A DNA stretch of 64,000 nt from Owenia fusiformis (Eukaryota > Annelida > Polychaeta > Sabellida > Oweniidae): the NCBI GenBank assembly GCA_903813345.2, contig CAIIXF020000007.1, positions 21,935,564 through 21,999,563 of the forward strand, given 5' to 3'. The number at the start of each line of letters is the position of its first letter. Within the stretch, counting starts at the first letter, position 1. A program made the translations under genes and the position numbers. The notes beneath the pieces are model-generated. The model searched no databases and had not been told where the DNA came from. It was given only the letters and a program-made list of their open reading frames with translations. This document shows positions 1 through 11,741 of this stretch, one piece after another.

Positions 1-1
1 T

Positions 2-1291
2 GGTTTAGGGTCAACAATAAGTGGAATTACTACAACGATCCCAACATACGCAGATGATACCATTCTTATAGCGTATCACAAGTCTATCATGCAACAACTG
101 CTTCACATACTTTATCAATACAGTGTAAAGTGGAGATTTAGCTTTCATCCAAATAAATGTAAATCAATAGTCTTCAGTAAAGGAAGAAATGTATTAAAAT
201 GTGACTTAACAATAGGTGGCGATATTATCCCGACTGTGTCAGAAATAGAGCATCTGGGTCTCCCTTTATCACCGACGACTAACCAGTTCATAGATGATCG
301 GATAGCCAAGGGCAGGAGGACGATCAATGCGTACGTAGGTGTAACATCGAGCCCTACGAATCCACCTAACCCCCTTACCATTTCAAAGCTGTATTGGACA
401 GTAGCCATTCCCTCTATGCTTTACGGTTTTGAAGTAATTCCTCTGCATGAGAATGACTACAGGAAGCTAGAGGATGGACATAGAGCTATTGCCAAGAAAT
501 GCCAAGGACTACCTAAGAACACAAGTGATCCAGCTGTCTTGGCACAATTGGGTTGGCATAACATAACGTACAAGATCAGTCTAATGAAATTATTGTTCTT
601 ATGGAGTCTTTTAGCATTGCCCATTGGGAACATTTACAGAAGAATTTGCATCATACGTATCATTCAAATGAGTGTTGCCAACCTTAATGTACAGTCTCCT
701 TTACGTGACATAATGAACACATGTGTTAAATACGGTTTATGGTCGAACGTTATGAATATGGTAAAATTTGCAATTGTACCCTGTAAGTTACAGTGGAAAC
801 GAATGGTCATTGAAAAACTTAAAGACTATCATATCAATGAGTGGCATTTTAAGTTGTTAACGTATAGAAAACTCAATGTTTACAGAGATGTTGTAACAGA
901 GATCAAGCCCATTTCATGGTGGGTAGTTGCTCATAAATACCCTAGACTATTGAAACATTGCCGCCTAATGGTAATGCTTCTGGTAGGAGAGGGAAACCTC
1001 CAAGTAAATGTAGGCCGTTGGAATAATACACCAACTTATCTTAGACTGTGCCAAATGTGTGAGAATTGTATAGAAACGTTATCCCATATGTTATTTGAAT
1101 GTGAGGCTTTAAGTGAAGCGCGAACTCCATTAATGGACTTGATGAGGGAATATGGAGTTGTAGAATTTAATAACATCAACCAAAAACTTAATTTCATTTT
1201 CGACGAAGGTCAGATCCTAGATGACAATGAACTAATCTTAATTGTGACAACCGTATTTAAAATGTACACTATGCGTCCAAATGAGGCATAA
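2..1291 (+). CDS. 3' part of a non-LTR retrotransposon ORF2 (reverse transcriptase), cut by the window edge
   Basis: The frame is open from base 2 to the stop at 1289-1291, so the true start lies outside the window. The catalytic RT motif YADDT is encoded at about 50-64. It is followed by the RT thumb and connection region and, near the C-terminus, a Cys/His cluster (CQMCENC then H and C, about 1048-1110) like the zinc knuckle that ends many LINE ORF2 proteins. No stop or frameshift interrupts about 430 codons, so this copy is younger than the other LINE in the window. The function would be target-primed reverse transcription of its own RNA. The clade cannot be named from this fragment; the TAA-type 3' tail fits CR1-, I- or RTE-like elements. 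Confidence 0.85.
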   Translation, partial: GLGSTISGITTTIPTYADDTILIAYHKSIMQQLLHILYQYSVKWRFSFHPNKCKSIVFSKGRNVLKCDLTIGGDIIPTVSEIEHLGLPLSPTTNQFIDDRIAKGRRTINAYVGVTSSPTNPPNPLTISKLYWTVAIPSMLYGFEVIPLHENDYRKLEDGHRAIAKKCQGLPKNTSDPAVLAQLGWHNITYKISLMKLLFLWSLLALPIGNIYRRICIIRIIQMSVANLNVQSPLRDIMNTCVKYGLWSNVMNMVKFAIVPCKLQWKRMVIEKLKDYHINEWHFKLLTYRKLNVYRDVVTEIKPISWWVVAHKYPRLLKHCRLMVMLLVGEGNLQVNVGRWNNTPTYLRLCQMCENCIETLSHMLFECEALSEARTPLMDLMREYGVVEFNNINQKLNFIFDEGQILDDNELILIVTTVFKMYTMRPNEA

Positions 1292-1484
1292 GTGGTCTGA
1301 TAGTCAACTTTTGACAAAATAACACACAAATGTAATATACATGTAATTTTAATCTGTACTATAAATCTTATCTCACATCATATAATGTATAAATGAAAAT
1401 GATAATTTCATATGTATTATATGTTACTTAACTAAAATGTACTCATCAAAAATGATGGATTAATAAACATAATAATAATAATAA
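1292..1484 (+). mobile_element. 3' UTR and AAT-repeat tail of the non-LTR element
   Basis: AT-rich sequence after the ORF2 stop ends in a short run of AAT/ATA triplets at about 1467-1484. This simple-repeat tail is typical of the 3' end of several non-LTR clades. Sequence after about 1485 has no further link to the element. I could not find a target-site duplication because the 5' end is outside the window. Confidence 0.6.
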
Positions 1485-1740
1485 TGAAAGCATTTCCCAA
1501 TGTGGTATCTATATATGATTTACATTACTTCCAACACCAAGTTAGTAATTTTCAGAATGACCACAAGTGTTTAAGTCTCCTTGTGTTATAGCATTGACAA
1601 AAATCAAAATTGCACCTGTATATTAACCTGACAATTAATTAGAATTAGAAAATGAACAGGTGGAAGCATTGGATAATACATCTGAGAGTTATATTGTGTT
1701 TCCAGTCTTGTGACGTAATTCGCCTTATCTAGTTTACATA

Positions 1741-2631
1741 GTAGCCCGGACAGAATTGTTCAATGGTCACTTTTTCTTTAATAACTTTTTTAATTTTCAG
1801 TATTTTCGAAATCTGATTACATATTTGAAAACTAGAGTAAAATTCTAACATACAAAAAACATATTTAAGGAACATCTCTAAATTTACTGATATTATAGGT
1901 GTTCATAGTATGACTGACGCAAATACATAATTCATTATTTTGCCTCATATTTGTTCAAAATGGCAGCATATTTTGTGAATTTGAATGTTCCGTTGAAAGG
2001 TAATATTTAAAGATTGTCACAGGACTATAGGGCCATGCTGCCACCGTTACAATCCTGATGTAATGCAGCAACTGACCAATCATCAAATACAAGAAGTCAA
2101 CTCCCTCCAAGGGTATATGAAATCAACTCTATTGAACTGTTCGGGGTTGTGTTCAAGAGGATGTGAAAAGGTGGCGCCCCAATGTGCGGGGTGTGCCGAG
2201 AGTCGGTCCTCAATCTTTTCAAGAGCTCCAAACAGCCATCTCAGAGGCCATTGAAAAGCTCAAGAACAATTCACATGCATGCCAAGGATGGATCTGGATT
2301 AAGAGGCGTGTGACTGGGAAAGACATTACAAACTGTGGAAGTATGACCCTATAGTTGCACAGGTTAAATATTAACTTTCAACTGAACATTCAAACCACAA
2401 AATATGCCACCATTTTGAACAAATATGAGACAAAATGGTGAATTATGTATTTGCGTCACTCATACTATGAACGCCTATAATATTAATAAAATAAGCGATG
2501 TCCCTTAAATATTTTTTTGTTTGTCAGAATTTTACTCTTGTTTTCAAATATGTAGTCAGATTTTGATAATACTGAAACTTAAAAAAGTTATTAAAGACAA
2601 AGTGACCATTGAACAATTCTGTCCGGGCTAC
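1741..2631. mobile_element. DNA transposon remnant with ~290-bp terminal inverted repeats
   Basis: The left arm (1741 to about 2031, starting GTAGCCCGGACAGAATTG) is repeated in inverse at the right end (about 2345 to 2631, ending CAATTCTGTCCGGGCTAC). The arms are diverged by substitutions and small indels but align over nearly their whole length. The roughly 310-bp centre has short open frames (about 2063-2354) that may be the end of a transposase, but I see no DDE signature. The copy is non-autonomous. Target duplication is uncertain. Confidence 0.75.
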
Positions 2632-2819
2632 GATGTACACGACATTATTTGGGGCAATTACTTGGTAAAAATACAAAATACTAGGAGAATACTATCTCCC
2701 TGGGGTAACAGTCTTATGTACGTACACAGCCCTACACAGGTGTAGAAGTAAGATATACCATTTTAACGTTAATGTAGGATGGTTTAACTATTTTTCTCAC
2801 AAGTTTAAACTCAACAAAG

Positions 2820-3447
2820 GCCACGCGGTGAAAGTCTACCCGCCTATATACAACCTACCGCCGAGCAAAGACCCTAAGATGTCTGACAATGTAGGGTGGA
2901 AGTGAATAAACTCCTGTTTATATATTGAATTTCTCAATATGAGAAATAGATAAAACACTTAATTGTTTGTAACCGATATAGTTGTTGTTCCAGGCACTCA
3001 TGTTTGCAAAATAATGAGTACTTAATGCAATATTTACTATCAAATCGCTAAATTCAACAACTTCTAAATATTTGAATGATGTTTTACATCTTAAATAAGT
3101 AAGATCCATGGCTGTCTTTACTCCATTTGATTCAAAGATACAATGTGCAAATATATCACATTTGTTTCACTGTCATACGTTGCATATCATTGAAATCACC
3201 GGTGAAAGTTGAAAATGAAAGACCCGATTATACCACGAGTACGATTCCATAGTAGCCGATGCTACCGCCTGAGTATTCCGATTATACCGTCAATAGAGCC
3301 CGATGAGGTAGAGAGTAAGCTTTCGAGTGATCATATAATAACACGACGTATATCACAAATATTCCTGTTGATTTATCATATATTCCTGGCGTCGGGATAT
3401 AAAATAATATGATATAATTCCAGCAGCACTATACGTCAACGTCTGTG
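2820..3447 (+). repeat. Dispersed ~630-bp repeat, copy A (inverted relative to 14142-14745)
   Basis: This segment matches the reverse complement of 14142-14745 over its whole length with moderate divergence. Shared landmarks are GTCAACGTCTGTG at the right end, GATGCTACCGCCTGAGTATT near 3250, the TATGAGAAATAGATAAAAC block near 2940, and CCGCCGAGCAAAGACCC near the left end. A short piece of the same left end (TCTACCCGCCTATATACAAC) occurs inverted at about 4312-4375, so this copy may be one arm of a larger 2.8-4.4 kb element. I see no coding sequence in it. Confidence 0.8.
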
Positions 3448-3556
3448 TGCAACAAATTAAACATATGAAAAATAGTTATATATTTTGATTGATCTAAAAT
3501 GTCCAAGGCTAAAAGACCCGTTATACTCATTCGCTCTCAACTTTGACTAAGATAAG

Positions 3557-3826
3557 ATATCAGCACGTACAACGGCTACTAAAATGAAAACAGATTGACC
3601 AGTAGAGATTAGGAACGTGAAACATATTCATTTTTATCCATGAATATGGATAATAATTAATTTAAATGCAATTCCGCTCTATTCCTATCCCCAAAGATAT
3701 CAGTACAACGGCTACTAAAATGAAGAAAGATTGACCAGTAGAGATTAAGATCGTGGAACATATTCATTTTCATCTATAAATATGGATAATAATTGATTTA
3801 AATGCAATTCCGCGCTATTTCTATCA
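3557..3826. repeat. Tandem duplication, two ~138-bp units
   Basis: The stretch beginning GATATCAGCACGTACAACGG near 3557 recurs near 3697 with a few substitutions. Both units contain CTACTAAAATGAA, TTGACCAGTAGAGATTA and AATTTAAATGCAATTCCGC. No coding function is apparent. Confidence 0.75.
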
Positions 3827-4301
3827 TCCTTCAGTGTTGATAGCCTAATTTCTACTGTGTCAGTCTGGTTCAAAATGTTACAATAGTATTAATAACGAGG
3901 AACCCTTCTAATAAAGGCAATTAAATCAAGGTTCAAAAACTCTCAAAAGTAGCCCTGACACCATTTCATCATCAGCACGTCATAATTAACTCAACGATAT
4001 CATCGGATCTCAACAGATTTTACTTAACGGCCCAAGTATGTCTTATGTATTATGGCTCGTTATCAATTAAAGCGAGTATGAATGAGAAAAACAAATCGAA
4101 AACCATCATACGTTTTACTTATCTCTTAATTTGGACATAAAAAAATATTTCAACTAAAATTCTGGGCCAATTCTGCCTGCTAGAACATCTTAGTAACGAT
4201 TTTAACCATCCACGGGAATTGATAGTGGGCTAGTGGCTTAATATTACCTTTATTGTCCATTTTCCTATGAGATGTAGTTTACCATACATTGGATTGGCAG
4301 T

Positions 4302-4604
4302 TTAAGCGTGTCTTACTCGGCAGTAGGTTGTATATAGGCGGGTAGACTTCCCCCTCGTGAAGGGCCAAACTTGAAGAACTTCTGGAATCTCTTGAACCGT
4401 AGCTAATATTTTATGCAGTGTGTCAATCCGTCGATTAAAGGCAGTATTTGATATTTGACCCCCTTGCTCAGATATCTTGGAATCCTCGGAGTAACTATCA
4501 ACTAGCAAATCGAAGGATTTCACAAAATCACAATCATCTCCAAATATCTCTCTTATTTTTCGAATAGATTTCTTTATTTTCTGTACTTCGATATACTTTG
4601 CCAT
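4302..4604 (-). CDS. Unrecognised 100-aa ORF reading into a repeat end
   Basis: This 100-codon frame is rich in Lys, Glu and Ile in its first half and could form helices. Its last ~20 codons read through the repeat end shared with 2820-2880, so it is probably part of a mobile element rather than a host gene. I recognise no domain. No splice signals or upstream gene support it. Confidence 0.2.
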   Translation of the reverse strand: MAKYIEVQKIKKSIRKIREIFGDDCDFVKSFDLLVDSYSEDSKISEQGGQISNTAFNRRIDTLHKILATVQEIPEVLQVWPFTRGKSTRLYTTYCRVRHA

Positions 4605-5457
4605 TTTGTGTAAATCTGCAATTCACTCATAACCTTGAATTTGAGCTATTATAAGTGATTGTTGAGAATTGTAGTACCTCGGGCATGTTAGGATCACAAG
4701 GACAAAACTCACATTTAGTCCTGTCTCATCTACAAATATTGGAAATGATTTTCGGTAAAATCATCAAAATGTGCAGATTATCAATTTCAGGCATACAATG
4801 TGATGGTTTTATTGGCAATAGTGTGCGTTTTATCAGTATCTCGAATCATGGAAAATACCACGCCTATATATTGAAACGTCACTTTAGCGGTGTGGGCTTA
4901 ACGTTCGCCACTGCACCGTGTGGCTAATTTAGGGCATTGATCTTTTAATTAGTTAATCAATTGATTTTTATATTTGGTGTAAAGCTTTTTGTTTTGCCCA
5001 TCCTGTATCCATCATTTGATGTAAGCTCAACCTTCATTTCAATATTAAAACTGTAATTGAAATAAAGACGACAGGCATTTAATAACTCTTGGCCGTGATA
5101 AAAAAAATCAGGGGTGTCAAAAACCTCTTATGTTTTCAATAATCACTTCAACGTCTGACCTTATAACAAAATGTTCCATTCCTATTATGTCCGGTGTACT
5201 ATATAGCTGAGAGTATATTATAAATCATTTAGCCAAAAGACATATCGCATAAGTTTAACCACTTAAAGTTCAAGGGCACCAACGCCAAAAGGGGAAAGTC
5301 CAAACTGCCTTATCGCCTGACTTTTTATCTCGAGTTATGGATTTATGTGGCCTCACTAGCCTATCTGAGGTTCTTAGTTGTGACACTACCCCCTCTCTCT
5401 GCCGACAGAAATTGAAATTCACAAAAATGAAGTCAAAATTAATACGCCACTTGTGAC
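4605..5457. other. No gene seen
   Basis: AT-rich sequence with only short chance frames. I see no repeat with a clear boundary and no RNA gene. Confidence 0.5.
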
Positions 5458-7395
5458 TTTTTTTTTATTAAGAAATATTTATTGCTTCATAAAAATATCA
5501 TAATATAAATCCCTTCAGTCGCCCGAAGGCATTATAGAAGGGTACATTGATAGCACAAAATACAAAATTATGATTAGGTCAAGGGGTTCACTCTGCACTT
5601 GTGGTTGGCCATGGGGTGGAAATATTAAGTATGGATAATATAAAATAAAGTATAGTATATATAGTATGTAGGGAGGGGAAAACGTTATAGGTTCATTTCA
5701 ATGAATTCAGCAATTGAGGTTTGGAGGTGTGAATTTAGATCAAGGGAAATATTGTCAGAGCCATGTTTCATCAAGTAAAGGAGATCATTCTGAGTTAAAT
5801 GATTATCTGATAGTCCAGTTATATTAATAATATCAGTTTTTAATTTTGTTATCTTTTCTTTAATAAGGGGACACTGAAAGAAGAAGTGTTTTTCCGTCTG
5901 GGGGGCTCCACATTTACAGTTTGGATTCTCAACATAAGTAAAGTTGTGAGCATAAAGTTGGGCTTTGAAAAGTAGATCAGCTCTAAATTGGTTAATCAAA
6001 ATTTCATGAGATCTTTTTAGATTGAGTTTGGAGGTGCTAATAAAACTTTCTTGGTTTTTAAACAAAATCTTTTGGCGTTTTTTAAAGGATTGGAGAGTTT
6101 TCAAATTACGTAATCGTTTTGGTAGTCGTGACCAGTTTGATATTGCTGATGGAACTGATAAATTCAAGAACCTCTTTGAGCACCTGGTTGGTAAATTAAA
6201 GTCAGATCTATCACACAGAGTGCGTGTTCCCTGGTTTTTGAATTTATCAAAAATTTCATCTAAAAAGAGTGGATTTGGACCATTTACAACTTTGAACATA
6301 AAGTTGTTAATTTGCATATTTCTTCTTGTGTCTAGAGAAGGCCATTGAAGAAGATTCAAAACTTTATCAGTATTACTGCCATGAAGACAACCAGAGCACA
6401 AAAGAGCAGCCTGATAATAAATTTGATCAAGTCTATTTAGAAGATATTTTGATGCAGTGTTAAAAATAGCAGTACCATAATCAAAATGAGGTCTTATAAA
6501 TGAGTTGAAAAGCGTTTCCAGATCTCTTGAGTTTAACTTTGTTTTAAGGTTCTTCAGGGGATTTATCATTTTCCTAACTTTATCATATATTTCTTCAATA
6601 TGGTTTTGATTTGTCAGATTATGATCAAAAGTTTATCCAAGGTGTTTATGTACATTTGTTCTTTCAATTTCAGAGTCACTTAGAAAGGATTTGCTTACAT
6701 TTTGAGGATTTGCTCTAACTCCATGGAAAATAACTTCACAGCTCTTTTCTGGTTTAAATTGTAATTTCCACGATTTGGACCAGTTTTCTATCTCAGTTAG
6801 ATCAGATTTAACTAGTTCATCAATTTCTTGGGGCTTTTTGGGGTCAAAAATAAAATGAAGAGATGTGTCATCTGCATAGATATAACATTTGGAGTTTACA
6901 TTATCAGGAAGGTCATTAATGTATAAAATAAATAGAAGTGGACCTAAAATTGATCCCTGTGGTATGCCACAGTTTAGGAAGCCTGCTTCAGTTGTTACTG
7001 ATGACTCACCAGCAATGTTTACAAAAAAACGCCTATTTGTCAGATATGATTTTAATAAATTTAGAAGTTGTCCATGAATACCGTAGGCCCTTAGTTTGTG
7101 TAGAAGTAAGTTATGCGGAACACAGTCAAAAGCAGCTGCAATGTCAAGAAAAATGGTTTTAGAGGCTTTGCCTTGGTCAAAATTGGTAAGTAAAAAATGT
7201 TCAATTGCCATTAGCTGAGAATGGGTGCTATGGCCTGGTAGAAAGCCAGACTGATACTTGATCAAAAGATCATTTGAAATTAAGTGTTTTTTGATTTGGT
7301 CAGCTATAATTTTCTCAAATAATTTTGATAATGTGTTGAGTAATGTTATGGGTCTGTAGTTACTAATCTTGGATTTGTCCTGTTTTTTAAAAATA

Positions 7396-8444
7396 GGGTG
7401 TCCAAGAAGTAACGTCAATGACCCTGGCATTTTGTCATTTATGCTTCAAATGTCATGAAACTTGGTCAGAATGTTCCTTGGACATTTATACATATAAATA
7501 TGAAGTATGGAGTGACTGGCATTTGATTGGCCGATTTTATGGTTGCCATAGTAACACAAGTGCATGGACCCCGGGGCAGTTCAGAATGTACCTGGTAAAT
7601 ATTATGTAAATCAGGTTATTATAAGGTAAAACCTTTGGCAAAAATGAAATGCAATGTCTTGGGACTTTTTCAAATCTTAACGGTTTTATTGTTTATTGGG
7701 AGTTACCATGGTAACACTTCTTTGGAGTACTTTATGACATCATAATATGTTTTCTGTCTCTTGGACCGAATTCTTAGAATTATCATGGATGATGTCCTGA
7801 TTATATCACAATCAAAGTCGGACACAGCTAAAATGGCACCTGCACAGAGTAGGCTTGAGCAAAGATGTAGTATTAAATATAATGTAAAACTAGGTAAAAC
7901 AGCGAAAGAAACAATCAGAGATGTAATGAAGGCTTATGGGAGAGATATATATTCAAATGAAGAACTTAAGAGCTCTGTTCTGTCATCCCTTGCAGAAATG
8001 AGCTCTGGTGGTTTCAATAGAGTTTTCTTGGAGTGGGTAAGAAGACACCAGAGAATGGAACTTGGTCGTGATTATGTGGAGTAACATTCAATAAACTTTA
8101 ATATAACACTAATATAACGCCAGCAACAGCTATATTATGAATAAATGATGTGTAGTTGAAAACATTATATTTGTGGTCATATTATAAATAAAAGATGTAC
8201 ACTTCAAAACTAGTGTTTATGGTTATTTTATTTTCCAAAGATCTTACGGATTGCAGAGCTGCCCCGGGGTCCATGCACTTGTGTTACTATGGTAACCATA
8301 AATCCGGCCAATCAAATGCTAGTAACTCCATACTTCATATTTATATTTATAAATGTACAAGGAAAATTCTGACCAAGTTTCATGACATTTGAAGCATAAA
8401 TGACAAAATGCCAGGGTCATTGACGTTACTTCTTGGACACCCTG
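7396..8444 (+). mobile_element. Internally deleted mariner-type transposon in TA target, nested in the LINE
   Basis: TA lies at both borders (7394-7395 and 8445-8446). The inverted ends read GGGTGTCCAAGAAGTAACG on the left and CGTTACTTCTTGGACACCC on the right. The inverted similarity continues inward for roughly 180 bp on each side, including an inverted stretch with GTTACTATGGTAACCATA-like sequence. The element splits an RT open frame, which gives its boundaries independently. It contains a shortened transposase frame. Confidence 0.85.
7833..8084 (+). pseudogene. Mariner transposase with its catalytic centre deleted
   Basis: The ATG at 7833 opens an 83-codon frame. The N-terminal part (EQRCSIKYNVKLGKTAKET and following) matches the first helix-turn-helix of mariner-family transposases, which binds the inverted repeats. 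The C-terminal part (FLEWVRRHQRMELGRDYVE) looks like the usual C-terminal end. The DDE/D catalytic core of ~200 residues between them is absent, so the product could bind DNA but not cut it. Such deletion derivatives can be moved in trans, or could interfere with intact transposase; that is inference. Confidence 0.7.
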
Positions 8445-9201
8445 TACACTGCCAATTTTCCAAGTATCAGGAAAAATATTCTTGGCCATTAGTTTGTTGA
8501 AAAGTTCAGATAGTGGTTTAGAAAGTGAGTGTGCAGTTAAATTTAACATTTTATTTGTTATCTCATCTGGGCCACAAGCTTTGGAAGGGTCAAGAGTCAA
8601 AATTAACTTTATAACTTCAAACTGATCAGTTTTAGCTGAAATCAGCAGTGAGTTTGTTCTCATTGGAAAGTCTGACAAATAGTGATTGTCATTTTCATCT
8701 AGATGATTCTTATTTGCAAAAAAAGGTCAAAAATGCATTAGCTTTATCTAAGTTCCTAGTGAGTGGGTGATTCGAATTTTCATCTATAATTGATGGGATA
8801 TCCGATTTAACATGCTTATTACCGAGAAAAGATTTAATTATTTTCCAATAGTTCTTATCATTTTTGCTCAAAGTCTTCATTGATTCCAAGGTATTTATTT
8901 CGTTTTGACACTTAGCTTCTTTGATTAAAGTTGTTAATTGTAACGCTTGTTGGTCATATTTTATTATATTTTCATCACTTGGATTTTTTATCATTTGATT
9001 GTAGTATTGTCTCTTCTTTTTAATTTCTAACTTAAGTTTGTCGTTAAACAACGGTTGATCATTTGCCCTGATAGTAATGATTTTGTTTGGAATATTAGTT
9101 TTGTAAATAGTTGTTAATTTCTGGACAAAGTCTACCAGTATTGTAATTTTATTCATATCAATGCCATTATTAATAATAAAAAATAATAAAAAGTCGTGTT
9201 T

Positions 9202-9441
9202 TTACTCTACATTTGGAATGGAACAACCATTCTTATTGAAATTTTCAGGATTTATTCTAGAGACAATTTCCAACATTTTATCAACGTTTTCAATTTTATG
9301 ATTTTGACAGGCTTTTTTCAAAAACATCTCACTGTTAATAAAAAGTTTTTGCTTGAACAATTGAACTTTTAACGTAATTTCAAAGATTGTCAAGCTATTG
9401 AATTGTTGGCCGCCTAAAGTCTTTCCAGATGTTGATGCCAT
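9202..9441 (-). CDS. Unrecognised ORF upstream of the LINE
   Basis: This 79-codon frame is in the same reading frame as the LINE linker but separated from it by a TAA. It has no recognisable endonuclease or gag-like motif. It could be a decayed piece of the LINE or unrelated sequence joined at the truncation point. Confidence 0.15.
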   Translation of the reverse strand: MASTSGKTLGGQQFNSLTIFEITLKVQLFKQKLFINSEMFLKKACQNHKIENVDKMLEIVSRINPENFNKNGCSIPNVE

Positions 9442-11735
9442 ATTAATTATGGCTGACTATTGTTATTCCTTTTTGAATACGCGATAGCGTTTTGTTTAGT
9501 TCAGTTTAGTAACCTCCTGTTTGAAGAGCTCCCGTGTATTGTACAACTTCGTCTACGAACAAAAGAGATTTTTTACATTAGCGATACAGTGACTATGGGA
9601 TTTAAATCTTCCTGGGCCTGTTCTATTAAACATACATGAATATGTACTGTAGAGTTGCATTTGCACAAATGATATAATGTAATTAAGATATATAAGAAGG
9701 CTTTTTGAACTATGATCCCCAAATCCGAAGAAATCTGTAGTTGAAAATGCCGTCCAATTCCAGTGACGTCACTGATTTCCCAGAAATTGCTCAGACGTCA
9801 GCTTGATGGGATAACTCAACAAAGGGCGCTAGTGAAAAGGCTAGCGGAAAAGGTAGAAGTACAACAAGAAAATCAAGTGAAAATGACACTAGAAAAATAC
9901 GAAGGCCATAATGCTATTTTGACAAAATTGATCCACTTTTTATGGAAATACCACAGAGAAAGACAATGAACAAACTACATTTTACTGCTTGTTTTCTGTT
10001 TGCTAGGTAACATGTTAATGACATCACAAATTAAAATATAATAAACACTGTGGATATGTGACGTTTAGCTTTCTTGTCTATTTAGTTGATAGGGCAATAA
10101 GTAACTGATGTCATAATTTATGTTATATTACGTCATATCTTCATCACAAACACAACATATGACGTCGTGATCGTTGCTTTGATGATATGCCATATAAGGT
10201 AATAATGGCGGACTTTTGGTCACGTGACTGGTCGACAGTCGGTCCATAGAACGAATGGCTCCGCCCACTTCGTGGGGGGCCTTCGTAAAAAAATCCAAAT
10301 TTAAAATTGGGATGATGGTTGATTGGAATCAAGATTTATCAGTGCAATCACCACGGTGAAAATGTACAGATTTTATATTTTATTTTGTATATATCTTGTG
10401 TGTATATATAAAAAGTAGGACGAAATGATTCGGTTCACTTCAAATATTTGACTTTTTGTAATGGTGGTCTTGAGTTTGAAACCTTTTGAAAATTGTTTAA
10501 AATTCGGATAGATGGCGGAAAAGCGGTCATCTCAGTGGGTGATCAATGCAAATTTGTTTTTGATTTTTGAAATGGGACAAATGGAGCTATCCCATGGTAT
10601 ATGGGGTTATGTTCTTTCTTTCCCCGTTCTTTCATAATCAATCCAAGATTTCAATGTTTCCCATTGGATTGCATTAGAGCATTATCTGTGGAATTGTCCC
10701 GATCAATCAAGACGTGCGCTGATAAAAAAAGGTTCGTCGTTTGGGTCAGTTCATTACTAGCTGTAGGAAAGTAGACAAATCAGTTTCCATTGCTGATTCA
10801 ATTCGGATCCGCGCCATAGGGGGTGGGGGTCATGACCTTCAATATTGAGAAAAAATGGTAAACAACGAGTTTTGCAGTTTAGCTGTCTTTATACATGTAT
10901 ACATTTATAAATAGTATCCCACTGTTTTATACTAGAACTGGTGAACAGCTAAACAGTTACCCCCCCCCCCTCCCTCATGACGATGGCAGAAAGATAGCAT
11001 AATAAAATAGGTATAAAACGCTACATATGCTGCTATGGTTCTATGAGTGACCTATGAACTGTACTGTAACATAGTTTTCTAGCGAATTAAATTACAACAT
11101 CTGATGATCTTGTTAAATCATACATATCCGTCTTTTTTATTTATTCTTATTTATTCATATCTTTACTACAAATTACAATAAACGGGTGATACCTAATGTA
11201 TATATCCCCGTGTTTTATAATAATACATGAACAGATGGACGGGGATCTGCTTGTGTAATAATGCATACTATTTGTTTCTGGTTAATAGTGTGTGTCGTAT
11301 TAGGCCCGCAAATTATTATAAAACCAACATAAACTATAAATTATATTGATACTTTTTGAGTTATAACTTCTAGCAGAAATTCGAGATAGTAAAAATTTAG
11401 TTTTTCAATTTATTTTAGTACTAGTTTAAAAAGCAAACAATTGTAACTAGTTCAAGGAACGTGTTCTTATCGGCGCTTTTGAAAGCACACACGTGACACT
11501 TATTCCGAGGAACTGAAATAACAAAATATGTGAATAGTCATGTAGTACAAACACTCATCTTCAAAATACTATAGCGAATATACTATAATCAAAATATATA
11601 ACTTTGTTCATTGTTTACCGCATTGGTCTTGGTAGATACAAAATAACACGTACCAAAGTCATTGGATTATGAGCATAGTCAAATAGAAGTGATGATATTA
11701 TCAACAATGAAAAGTATGGTGATTCGAGTGACAGC
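9442..11735. other. No supportable gene
   Basis: A 68-codon frame at 9763-9969 with a charged, coiled-coil-like composition has no splice or start context that decides for it. Poly-C occurs at about 10960-10970. The rest is AT-rich with no clear repeat boundary. Confidence 0.45.
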
Positions 11736-11741
11736 ATGAAT

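Larger units (their letters stand above)
5685..9156 (-). pseudogene. LINE ORF2 reverse transcriptase, broken by a frameshift, an insertion and a stop codon
   Basis: Pieces in minus-strand order are the pre-RT linker (9156-8710), the first RT motifs including a CGPDEIT stretch (8678 to about 8450), and, after the insert, the RT core (7394-6633) with NYRPITLL, the catalytic AAFDCV-type box, GIPQGSILGPLLF and YADDTSLHF. The C-terminal domain (6569-5685) ends in a CKC...H...C cluster. The lesions are an extra T in the homopolymer near 8718-8725, the transposon at 7396-8444 with a small frame offset at its site, and a TAA near 6633 that lies in the same frame as the sequence on both sides. The copy cannot make a functional enzyme. 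Confidence 0.85.
5458..9190 (-). mobile_element. Decayed LINE (non-LTR retrotransposon), minus strand, with a nested mariner insert
   Basis: Read on the minus strand, the element runs from a linker region near 9190 through RT to a 3' UTR ending in a nine-A tail (T run at 5458-5466 on the plus strand). An AATAAA signal lies at 5478-5483 (minus strand), just before the tail. The 5' part, including the endonuclease, is missing, as expected for 5' truncation. The body is interrupted at 7396-8444 by an independent TA-flanked transposon, so the LINE is older than that insertion. Confidence 0.85.
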
